Below, one piece after another: positions 1-5,238 of a DNA stretch of 25,376 bases. Under the pieces are notes generated by a model. The model searched no databases and was not told where the DNA came from. It worked only from the letters and a program-made list of their open reading frames with translations. The position numbers and the translations under genes are program-made. Position 1 is the stretch's first letter, and each line of letters begins with the position of its first letter. This stretch comes from a virus. The DNA lies in IMG/VR virus record IMGVR_UViG_3300034198_015973, positions 1 through 25,376 of that record; one strand, 5' to 3'.

Positions 1-1
1 A

Positions 2-523
2 CAAGCGAAGGGCGTAGGCAACGCCCATAAGACGATCCTCCTCCCCGCTGGCGTCGAGTTCAACCCGCTCGCCTCCACGGCTAATGATGCACAATGGATA
101 GAAGCTCGCCGCTATCAGATCGAAGAAGTCTGCCGCTTCTTTCGTGTTAGCCCGACGAAAGTCTTTCAATCACTCGGTTCACAGTCTTACGCGAGCGTCG
201 AGCAAGCTCATATCGCGCACGATCAAGACACCGATGCCCACTGGCAGGCGCGATACATGCAGTCAGCAGAAAAAGCGCTCCTGACCGATGCCGAACGCGC
301 CGCAGGGCTTCGCATCACGATAGATAACCGTGACTTTCTTCGGGGCACCGCCAAAGAGCGGATGGAATATTATAAAAACGGGATCGCGAGCGGCATCTTC
401 ACCCGCAATGAAGCTCGCGAAATGGAGGGTTTCGATCGATCAGATGATCCCACAGCCGATCTCCTGACGCCCGCTGTCAATCTCTTCGGCCCCGACAAGC
501 AGCCACAAGCCCCCACCGAATAA
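2..523 (+). CDS. Phage portal protein, C-terminal part
   Basis: This is the 3' end of an HK97-type portal gene; the start lies before the window. The portal dodecamer sits at one capsid vertex, is the channel for DNA and docks the terminase and connector. The frame is open from base 2. It reads NAHKTILLPAGVEF, then ARRYQIEEVCRFFRVSP, then GSQSYASVEQAHIAHDQDT, which are typical of the clip/crown part of this family. It ends in a loose tail rich in Asp, Pro and Gln. The ATG at 257 is internal and not a real start. Its stop TAA at 521 is also the first three bases of a TAAATA motif that precedes the protease start by five bases. The position just upstream of protease and capsid genes supports the call. 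Confidence 0.93.
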   Translation, partial: QAKGVGNAHKTILLPAGVEFNPLASTANDAQWIEARRYQIEEVCRFFRVSPTKVFQSLGSQSYASVEQAHIAHDQDTDAHWQARYMQSAEKALLTDAERAAGLRITIDNRDFLRGTAKERMEYYKNGIASGIFTRNEAREMEGFDRSDDPTADLLTPAVNLFGPDKQPQAPTE

Positions 524-531
524 ATACCCTC
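521..531 (+). promoter_or_regulatory. TAAATA start-associated motif before the protease gene
   Basis: TAAATA at 521-526 overlaps the portal stop codon and lies five bases before ATG 532. No Shine-Dalgarno sequence is visible at this start. A weak fold is possible: CCGA at 516-519 could pair with TC at 530-531 and GG at 534-535, leaving AU of the start codon bulged. Confidence 0.6.
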
Positions 532-1257
532 ATGGAAAAGAAGGCATTCGCGGGGAAGATAGAGGTCAAATTTGCCGAAACGGAGGGTGCGACGGCACGT
601 ACCTTCGAGGGTTATGGCGCAGTTTTCAACAATGTGGATCAGGCGCGCGACATCATCGCGCCCGGAGCATTCAGCGCCACCCTCGAAGAACACAAGTCGG
701 CGGGAACGATGCCCGCGATGTTCTTCAATCACGATGCTTTCGCGCTACCGATTGGCGTGTGGACCGATCTCAAAGAGGACTCAACCGGCCTCAAAGCAAG
801 CGGCCAGTTCCTCGACACCACAGCGGGTCGCGATGCCTATGCAGCGGTGAAGGCAGGAGCCGTAACAGGGCTGTCTATCGGATATATAGCGACCGGATAT
901 GAAATAGACGGGAAGACGCGGACCATCACCGAAGCGAAGTTGATAGAAATCTCAGTCGTTACCTTCCCGTGCAATGAATTGGCGCGGGTCGCGAGCGTTA
1001 AGAATCAGGAGAATGACATGGATGAAGATTTGAAAAAGAAACTCACGGATGCGGGCTTTGGTGAAGACGCGATCACAAAGCTTTTTGACAGCCGCGATGA
1101 TGACGCCACCGATGACGAGGTGACGGATGACGAAGAGGAAAAGTCGGGTGATGTCGAGGAAGACGCTGACGATGAACAGGAAGCTAAATACCACGAGGCT
1201 GCGTTAGCGGCCATTCGATCGAGTGTTGCAACAATCAAGGAGATGTATGTCCGCTAA
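532..1257 (+). CDS. Prohead maturation protease (HK97 gp4-like, peptidase S78) with acidic C-terminal extension
   Basis: This serine protease cleaves the capsid delta domain and itself inside the assembled prohead. The N-terminal 155 residues are the protease: FEGYGAVFNN, then FNHD with the probable catalytic His67, then GLSIGY with the probable catalytic Ser115, and a conserved acidic residue in LIEIS at Glu139 as the likely third member. Residues 163-241 form a very acidic helical tail that begins at an internal Met with its own ribosome binding site (see nested scaffold). The start ATG 532 is set by the TAAATA motif and follows the portal stop by eight bases. The 3' end overlaps the capsid start by 11 bases. 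The total of 241 residues is longer than a bare protease domain, which fits a protease-scaffold arrangement. Confidence 0.93.
   Translation: MEKKAFAGKIEVKFAETEGATARTFEGYGAVFNNVDQARDIIAPGAFSATLEEHKSAGTMPAMFFNHDAFALPIGVWTDLKEDSTGLKASGQFLDTTAGRDAYAAVKAGAVTGLSIGYIATGYEIDGKTRTITEAKLIEISVVTFPCNELARVASVKNQENDMDEDLKKKLTDAGFGEDAITKLFDSRDDDATDDEVTDDEEEKSGDVEEDADDEQEAKYHEAALAAIRSSVATIKEMYVR
1007..1020 (+). promoter_or_regulatory. Internal ribosome binding site inside the protease gene
   Basis: AGGAG at 1007-1011 lies six bases before an in-frame ATG at 1018. It is one of the best Shine-Dalgarno sequences in the window, although most genes here lack one. It falls exactly at the boundary between the protease domain and the acidic tail, so it probably starts a separate scaffold product. 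Confidence 0.6.
1018..1257 (+). CDS. Probable nested scaffold protein (same frame as the protease C-terminus)
   Basis: A 79-residue product would begin MDEDLKKKLTDAGF and share its stop with the protease. It has a short helical start, then a run of Asp/Glu-rich sequence (about residues 22-58), then a helix with AALAAIRSSVATIKEM. Small, acidic, helical and inside the protease gene is the arrangement of lambda C/Nu3, where the scaffold is made from an internal start. Here the start is backed by AGGAG with six-base spacing. The capsid also keeps an N-terminal helical region that could act as a built-in scaffold (delta domain), so a second scaffold is not strictly needed. Expression of the short form is an inference. 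Confidence 0.5.
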   Translation: MDEDLKKKLTDAGFGEDAITKLFDSRDDDATDDEVTDDEEEKSGDVEEDADDEQEAKYHEAALAAIRSSVATIKEMYVR

Positions 1258-2374
1258 TCTGAATACCGAACTCAAGAATCTCGAAACCGAGTTCAAGTCT
1301 GCCGTAGACCGTGCAGAAACCAAGCAGGCCGACGCGCTGAACACGGCGCTGACCGAGCTTCGCGCCGAAATCAAGGCGCTCGAAACTGCCGCAAATCGCC
1401 CCGCCATCGTGTCGAACATCACGACCGACAATGAAACGAAGGCGTTCAACATGTACCTCCGTGGCGGCGACTCCATGGAAATCAAAGCGATGTCGGCACT
1501 GGTGCCGGCTGAGGGCGGCTACACCGTGCCGAAGCTGATCGACAGCCAGATTCAGAAGGCCGTGATCGACATCTCGCCGATGCGGTCGGTCGCACGGGTC
1601 ATCTCCGTCACAACGCCCGACTTCCACATTCCGTTCTCCGTAGGTGGCACCGCGTCGGCATGGGTTGGCGAGAAGGATGCTCGGCCCGAAACCGCCGCGT
1701 CGTCGCTGGTCGAAATCGTGCCGTCCTTTGGCGAGCTATATGCCAGCCCGTTCGTCACTCAGACGATCCTTGAGGATTCCGCATTCGACATCGCGAGTTT
1801 CGTAACCAGTGAGGTCGCGACCGAGTTTGCTCGCGCGGAAGGTGCGGCATTCCTCCTCGGCGATGGCGTGAAGAAGCCCAAGGGCCTGTTGAACGTCACG
1901 TCCGCCCTGACTGGCGACGCGACCCGCCCATTTGGCACCGTTCAGGCCGTGAAGACTGGCGATGCCGCAAAGATCACCGCTGACTCCATCATTGCGTTGG
2001 TCCACTCGCTGAAGGCCGCGTACCGCCCGAACGCCCGCTTCATCATGAACAAGGACACGCTAGGTCAGGTTCGGATGCTGAAGGACACCACAGGTCGCTA
2101 CCTGTGGCAGGATAGCCTTCAGTCGGGCGTCCCCGGCTTGCTCGCTGGTTATGAGGTGGTGGAAGCCGAAGACATGCCGAACATCGCGGCGAACTCTACG
2201 CCCATTGTGTTCGGTGACTTCCAGCGCGCCTACACCATCGCCGACCGTGTCGGGATGTCCATGCTCTACAACCCGTATATCGCGCAGCCCTACGTCACCT
2301 ATCAGACGCGTAAGCGCGTGGGTGGCTGTGTTGTAGATACGGCAGCTTACAAGCTTCTGAAGATCGCGGCATAA
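1247..2374 (+). CDS. Major capsid protein (HK97 fold)
   Basis: The coat protein builds the icosahedral head. Residues 1 to about 65 form a charged helical region (ELKNLETEFKSAVDRAE, LTELRAEIKALE) that looks like a delta domain removed by the protease. The HK97 fold follows with AEGGYTVPKLIDSQIQ, the spine-helix region around FARAEGAAFLLGDGVKKPKGLL, and a C-terminal part with RVGGCVVDTAAYKLLKI. ATG 1247 was chosen because AAGGAG lies at 1237-1242, four bases upstream; the GTG at 1223 would put an odd QQSRRC stretch in front. It overlaps the protease end by 11 bases and is the only late gene here with a strong Shine-Dalgarno and no TAAATA, as expected for the most abundant product. The length is 375 residues. 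Confidence 0.95.
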   Translation: MSANLNTELKNLETEFKSAVDRAETKQADALNTALTELRAEIKALETAANRPAIVSNITTDNETKAFNMYLRGGDSMEIKAMSALVPAEGGYTVPKLIDSQIQKAVIDISPMRSVARVISVTTPDFHIPFSVGGTASAWVGEKDARPETAASSLVEIVPSFGELYASPFVTQTILEDSAFDIASFVTSEVATEFARAEGAAFLLGDGVKKPKGLLNVTSALTGDATRPFGTVQAVKTGDAAKITADSIIALVHSLKAAYRPNARFIMNKDTLGQVRMLKDTTGRYLWQDSLQSGVPGLLAGYEVVEAEDMPNIAANSTPIVFGDFQRAYTIADRVGMSMLYNPYIAQPYVTYQTRKRVGGCVVDTAAYKLLKIAA

Positions 2375-2400
2375 GCCAGAATAGCATGATGAACAACGGA

Positions 2401-2426
2401 GAGCGGGGAGCAATCCCCGCTCTTTT
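2401..2426 (+). terminator. Rho-independent terminator after the capsid gene
   Basis: The arms GAGCGGGGA (2401-2409) and TCCCCGCTC (2414-2422) form a perfect nine-pair stem closed by a GCAA tetraloop and followed by TTTT. It lies 26 bases after the capsid stop and before the connector gene. Being inside the late operon, it probably acts as a partial terminator or 3' stabiliser that raises capsid mRNA over the genes behind it. Confidence 0.85.
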
Positions 2427-2429
2427 CGT

Positions 2430-2455
2430 ATCAGCATAAATATCTTCATGCTGAT
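2430..2455 (+). promoter_or_regulatory. TAAATA motif with hairpin covering the connector start codon
   Basis: TAAATA is at 2437-2442, five bases before ATG 2448. ATCAGCAT (2430-2437) and ATGCTGAT (2448-2455) are perfect inverted repeats, so the RNA can form an eight-pair stem whose 3' arm begins with the start codon and whose ten-base loop carries AAAUA. No Shine-Dalgarno is present. This copy is in a true intergenic gap, so it is not a by-product of a stop codon. Confidence 0.65.
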
Positions 2456-2747
2456 CACACAGAGCGAACTTCAAGAATGGCTTAGAATTGATTCTGGAAC
2501 CGACCCAAACACGATACAGATGTTGGTCGAGTCTGGCGCGGATATTGTCGAACACCTGACCAGCAGACGGATACGCCCTTACACGGACGGCGACGGGAAG
2601 CTCGTGACGCCGATCGTCCCGACTGCACTAAAACACGCCATCGCCGTTCACGTCGCGGCGCATTTCGATGATCGCGCGGGCGACACCACTGCCGCCATGA
2701 CGACGATCACTCGCCTTTGCGCCCCTTTCCGGGTGTTTTCGCTGTGA
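2448..2747 (+). CDS. Head-tail connector protein (HK97 gp6-like)
   Basis: This is a 99-residue protein opening MLITQSELQEWLRIDSGTD, followed by a helical part with MLVESGADIVEHLTSRRI and a second helical part, TALKHAIAVHVAAHFDD. This order of helices and the N-terminal 'I(T/S)..EL..WLRID' pattern fit the gp6-type adaptors that ring the portal and prepare it for tail joining. It ends overlapping the next gene by four bases (GTGA). The start is fixed by the TAAATA motif and hairpin rather than by a Shine-Dalgarno. The place directly after the capsid gene is standard for this family. Confidence 0.8.
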   Translation: MLITQSELQEWLRIDSGTDPNTIQMLVESGADIVEHLTSRRIRPYTDGDGKLVTPIVPTALKHAIAVHVAAHFDDRAGDTTAAMTTITRLCAPFRVFSL

Positions 2748-3208
2748 AGATCAATGCGGGGCAGCTCGACCGGCGATTGACGCTCCTGAGCGCGCGCAGC
2801 GGTTCGCCCAACATCTCCCTGACGCGTGTCGCAGCGGGGGCACCTGCTATCGAACCCGATGATACGAGCGGCTCCTCGCTCATGTTCTTCGCGGCAGGCG
2901 CTGGCGCGAGTGATGGCGCGGGCAGCTACGACGATGCAGGCAACGAACAGGACTAATTCGGTCAGGTCATCACGAGCTTTCGCCAGATCGCATCGCTACA
3001 TGCTCAGCGGCTCGAATTGCGCACGCAGGACGCCGCGCGGGCGGGTGGTCGCGACACCTACTCAACGGCTCGCTACCTCATCCGCTATCGCCCCGACATC
3101 ACCACTGCGATGCGCGTCCAGATCGATGACACCGAATTCGACATCGTGGCGATCGACCAGCCAGACCGCCGCCAAACGATGGTCCTCACATTGGAGGAGC
3201 GCTTGTGA
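2744..3208 (+). pseudogene. Head closure / head-tail joining protein (PF05521-like) interrupted by an in-frame TAA
   Basis: The reading frame from GTG 2744 gives VKINAGQLDRRLTLLSAR, the usual opening of head-tail joining proteins. It meets a single TAA at 2954-2956 after 70 codons. The same frame then continues without another stop to 3208, giving FGQVITSFRQIASLHAQRLE and TARYLIRYRPDITTAMRV followed by FDIVAIDQPDRRQTMVLTLEERL, which is the normal C-terminal half of the family. Together it is a 154-codon gene split by one stop. GTG overlaps the connector stop, and its own end overlaps the next gene by four bases, so coupling is intact. It may be a nonsense mutation, a suppressed or read-through stop, or a sequencing error. 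If real and not read through, heads could not join tails and the prophage would be defective. Confidence 0.8.
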
Positions 3209-3657
3209 TCACCGCGAACATGCGGGGTCTGGCGGCGCTCCAAGACCGCTTGGAGAGCCTGTCGAAGCAGGAAGCCACAAAAGCTGGTCAAATTGCGAAC
3301 CGCGCAGGCGCGGCCACACTGCGCAAAGAGGCGATCAACGAGGCTCCCAACTCCCCAAAGACAACCGAAGGCGAAATGCGCACCCGTCACAATAAGGGTG
3401 GCACGACGCGGCAGGAGACGCACGGGAAGATCGTCAACAACATCAAGGTAAAGAAACTCAAAAGTGCTGACCCCACGCAAGTTAAGAATGCGGTGACGAT
3501 CGGCTCAAGCGCGTACCATTCTTCATTCGTTGAGTTCGGCAGCATTCACAATGCCGCCGACCCCTTCATGATTCGCGCGCTGACAAACTCTCAGCAATCT
3601 ATCATCGATACAATCGGCAAGGTCCTGAACAAGCAGTTGATCAAGCGCGGTGTCTAA
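3205..3657 (+). CDS. HK97 gp10-like head-tail / tail completion protein
   Basis: This is a 150-residue basic protein. An N-terminal helical region (MRGLAALQDRLESLSKQEATKAGQ) leads into RAGAATLRKEAINEAPNSPKT and then a strand-rich part with VTIGSSAYHSSFVEFG and ADPFMIRALTNSQ. The 'FVEFG.......PFM..AL' pattern is the signature of the gp10 family that sits at the neck or start of the tail tube. The GTG start at 3205 overlaps the stop of the head-closure frame, so translation is probably coupled. Its stop TAA (3655-3657) is part of the TAAATA motif for the next gene. Confidence 0.85.
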   Translation: MITANMRGLAALQDRLESLSKQEATKAGQIANRAGAATLRKEAINEAPNSPKTTEGEMRTRHNKGGTTRQETHGKIVNNIKVKKLKSADPTQVKNAVTIGSSAYHSSFVEFGSIHNAADPFMIRALTNSQQSIIDTIGKVLNKQLIKRGV

Positions 3658-3673
3658 ATACCAGATGATCGAC
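3636..3673 (+). promoter_or_regulatory. TAAATA motif with inverted repeat around the DUF3168 gene start
   Basis: TAAATA at 3655-3660 overlaps the upstream stop and lies four bases before ATG 3665. GTTGATCA (3636-3643) and TGATCGAC (3666-3673) can pair over eight positions with one G-U, holding U and G of the start codon in the stem. The loop is 22 bases and contains the motif. The motif decides for ATG 3665 over the GTG at 3650. Confidence 0.5.
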
Positions 3674-4027
3674 CAGCTTCTCAACGCACGCCTCAAAACT
3701 TGTATCGCAAATGTCTACCCCAGCGTCGCGCCAACCGCTTACGCCCTTCCATGCGCGGTCTATCAGCTTCTCGAAACACAGGTCACGACCGATCTTGATG
3801 GATCGGTGGGCGACGAAGGGTTCGTGACGTTCCAAATTAGCATATCGAGTGAGTCTTACGGACAAGCCAAACTCCTCGCACGCGCCATCCGAAACAGCCT
3901 CATCATCTGGCGGGAAAACGGCGTCGAGACTGTCGAGTGGCTTGACGAACATATGATGGCCGAAACCACGACACAGGCCACGCTTCACCGTGCCCTCTTG
4001 TTCTTCAAATTCTACACAACCGTCTGA
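3665..4027 (+). CDS. DUF3168 tail completion / terminator protein
   Basis: This is a 120-residue protein opening MIDQLLNARLKTCI, followed by AYALPCAVYQLLETQ, then FVTFQISISSESYGQAKLLARAIRNSL. A helix, then a proline-flanked strand, then a long strand and helix with 'a..la..ir..l' is the DUF3168 pattern. Proteins of this family cap the tail tube at the head-proximal end and take part in tail completion. Residue 1 is set at ATG 3665 by the TAAATA motif four bases upstream; the GTG at 3650 in the same frame would add five residues inside the previous gene. It sits between the gp10-like gene and the major tail gene, as in HK97 and GTA clusters. Confidence 0.8.
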   Translation: MIDQLLNARLKTCIANVYPSVAPTAYALPCAVYQLLETQVTTDLDGSVGDEGFVTFQISISSESYGQAKLLARAIRNSLIIWRENGVETVEWLDEHMMAETTTQATLHRALLFFKFYTTV

Positions 4028-4042
4028 ATCACGCCCCTGAGA

Positions 4043-4072
4043 TAAATATCCTGAACTATAGTTTTCAGGAGA
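4043..4072 (+). promoter_or_regulatory. TAAATA motif plus hairpin that hides the Shine-Dalgarno of the major tail gene
   Basis: TAAATA at 4043-4048 is 27 bases before ATG 4076, the only early-spaced copy. Right after it, TCCTG (4049-4053) can pair with CAGGA (4066-4070), stacked on the perfect ten-base palindrome AACTATAGTT (4054-4063) with a two-base TT bulge. The 3' arm contains most of the AGGAG (4068-4072) used by the gene. The fold could switch tail-tube translation off until it is melted. Confidence 0.55.
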
Positions 4073-4075
4073 AAT

Positions 4076-4489
4076 ATGGCCAAGAACGTTTTGCCGTCGC
4101 AGGGAACGACAATCTCAATCAAGACCGGCAGCACCTACACGAAAATCTCGGGCGTCACCGACTTCAGCGGCATCGGCTCGGGCGCTGCATCCATCATTGA
4201 CGTGACGGACTTGGATTCCGTCGCAAAAGAAAAACAGATGGGAATCCCCGATGAGGGTTCGATCAAGATCAGCGTCAACTACATCGTCGCGGACGCTGGT
4301 CAGGTAGCGTGTGACACGGCGCGCACCGCCGGTACGCTGGCATCGTTCAAGGTAGTGGCGAGCGGCACGCAGTGGACGTTCGACGCTTTCGTCCCGTCGT
4401 TCGAGAAGTCGGGCGGCGTCGATAAGCAGTGGACCGGCGCGATCACGCTTGAGGTCAGTGGCCCAGTCACAAAGGGCACTGCCGCCTGA
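4076..4489 (+). CDS. Major tail tube protein
   Basis: This is a 137-residue, strand-rich protein opening MAKNVLPSQGTTISIKTGS, followed by DVTDLDSVAKEKQMGIPDEGSIKISVNYI and ending VEKSGGV-type loops and a strand with AITLEVSGPV. The pattern of a short N-arm, then 'DvT.ld...ke...gi.d.g.i....ny' fits the tail tube families of TP901-1 and GTA tails, which polymerise as hexameric rings round the tape measure. It has an AGGAG Shine-Dalgarno, needed for high output, but that lies in a hairpin. Its TGA overlaps the ATG of the chaperone gene by one base. Confidence 0.85.
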   Translation: MAKNVLPSQGTTISIKTGSTYTKISGVTDFSGIGSGAASIIDVTDLDSVAKEKQMGIPDEGSIKISVNYIVADAGQVACDTARTAGTLASFKVVASGTQWTFDAFVPSFEKSGGVDKQWTGAITLEVSGPVTKGTAA

Positions 4490-4944
4490 TGCTCCTCTCA
4501 CGAGACGCGATCCTTGCCGCTCCCATTCCAACCTCTGATGTTGAGGTTCCTGAGTGGGGCGGCACCGTGCGCATCCGCACCTTGTCGGCGCGGGCGCGCG
4601 TGGACCTCCTCGATGCCATCTACGCTAACGACGCCGCGCATACTGCTTGGAAGGAAGATCAGGCATTACCGGAGGTCGAGCGTGAAGGCCTGCCCCGTGT
4701 CGATCTCTACGAGCAAGCGATCCTGACCGTGATTTTCGGGATCGTGGACGAAAACGGCGACCAGATGTTCAGCGTCGCGGACTATGACGCCTTTGCTGAA
4801 CTCGATTACCAGACCATCGTCTCGCTGTGGCAGGCCATGCAGGAACACGCCCGCCGTGATCCCGAAAGTCTAAAAAAAAATTCCGCGCCAGCCCGGAAAG
4901 GCGCTTCTTGTTCAGGCTCGCGCTCGCGCTCGGCAAAACCGTAA
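4489..4944 (+). CDS. Tail assembly chaperone, short form (gpG analogue)
   Basis: The unshifted product has 151 residues. The folded part (to about residue 125) has VEVPEWGGTVRIRTLSARAR, then helices with FGIVDENGDQMFSVADYDAF. The C-terminus after the slippery run (NSAPARKGASCSGSRSRSAKP) is low-complexity and basic, as expected for the throw-away end of a frameshift gene. Tail assembly chaperones bind the tape measure protein before tube polymerisation. The start is ATG 4489, coupled by TGATG to the tail tube gene. It lies exactly between tail tube and tape measure, where G/T pairs sit in nearly all long-tailed phages. Confidence 0.85.
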   Translation: MLLSRDAILAAPIPTSDVEVPEWGGTVRIRTLSARARVDLLDAIYANDAAHTAWKEDQALPEVEREGLPRVDLYEQAILTVIFGIVDENGDQMFSVADYDAFAELDYQTIVSLWQAMQEHARRDPESLKKNSAPARKGASCSGSRSRSAKP

Positions 4945-5225
4945 GTGAACTTAATCGGCAGCTATCGCCGGATGAGTTAGCGGAATGGGAAGCCTATCAC
5001 TTTTTCGAACCCTTTGGCTCTCCCGCTGAGGACGATCGCACCCGCCTTCTCCTCGAAATGGAGTGGTATAAGCGAACGGAAAAAGAGGCTCCCCATTTCC
5101 TCGACCGCGACCCCGAAGAAACCGCCCGATTAGAGGCGAAGCGCGCCGCAGCCATCACGCTTGAGGATCGTATTGCGGCGGCGTTCGCGGGGTTCAACGT
5201 CATTGAGGATGACACCAGCCGCTAA
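4489..5225 (+). CDS. Tail assembly chaperone, -1 frameshift long form (gpGT analogue)
   Basis: Slipping back one base in the A run at 4872-4880 joins the first 130 codons to a -1 frame that stays open to the TAA at 5223. It adds 115 residues, for about 245 in all. The added part reads FRLALALGKTVSELNRQLS, then DELAEWEAYHFFEPFG, the well-known T-domain pattern (DUF4035-like) of lambda-type gpGT proteins. The second frame has no good start or ribosome binding site of its own; the first possible start is a TTG at 4908, inside the T-domain pattern. The long form would occur in a minor share and bridge tape measure and tube. Efficiency cannot be read from sequence. Confidence 0.85.
4872..4904 (+). 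other. -1 ribosomal frameshift site: A9 slippery run plus stem
   Basis: In the zero frame the run reads CTA AAA AAA AAT, giving the heptamer A AAA AAA at 4872-4878. GCGCC (4885-4889) and GGCGC (4900-4904) form a GC-only stem six bases downstream, a usual spacing for a stimulator. TTCCG (4881-4885) and CGGAA (4894-4898) can form a competing stem, and CGCC in that loop could pair with the later GGCG as a pseudoknot. Confidence 0.8.
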
Positions 5226-5238
5226 ATACCAGCATGGC
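5218..5238 (+). promoter_or_regulatory. TAAATA motif with bulged hairpin at the tape measure start
   Basis: TAAATA at 5223-5228 overlaps the chaperone stop and is five bases before ATG 5234. GCCGCT (5218-5223) can pair with AGC (5231-5233) and GGC (5236-5238), leaving AU of the start codon bulged and AAAUACC as the loop. There is no Shine-Dalgarno. Confidence 0.5.

Noticed and set aside
257-523. Separate small gene starting at ATG 257
   Set aside because: The frame is open upstream to base 2 and reads as portal protein; the ATG is internal.
1223-1246. GTG 1223 as start of the capsid gene
   Set aside because: ATG 1247 has AAGGAG four bases upstream, and the extra residues (LQQSRRC) do not look like a capsid N-terminus.
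4908-5225. Independent gene starting at TTG 4908
   Set aside because: The frame joins the chaperone gene through a proper slippery site and encodes the T domain; TTG lacks a ribosome binding site and cuts the domain.
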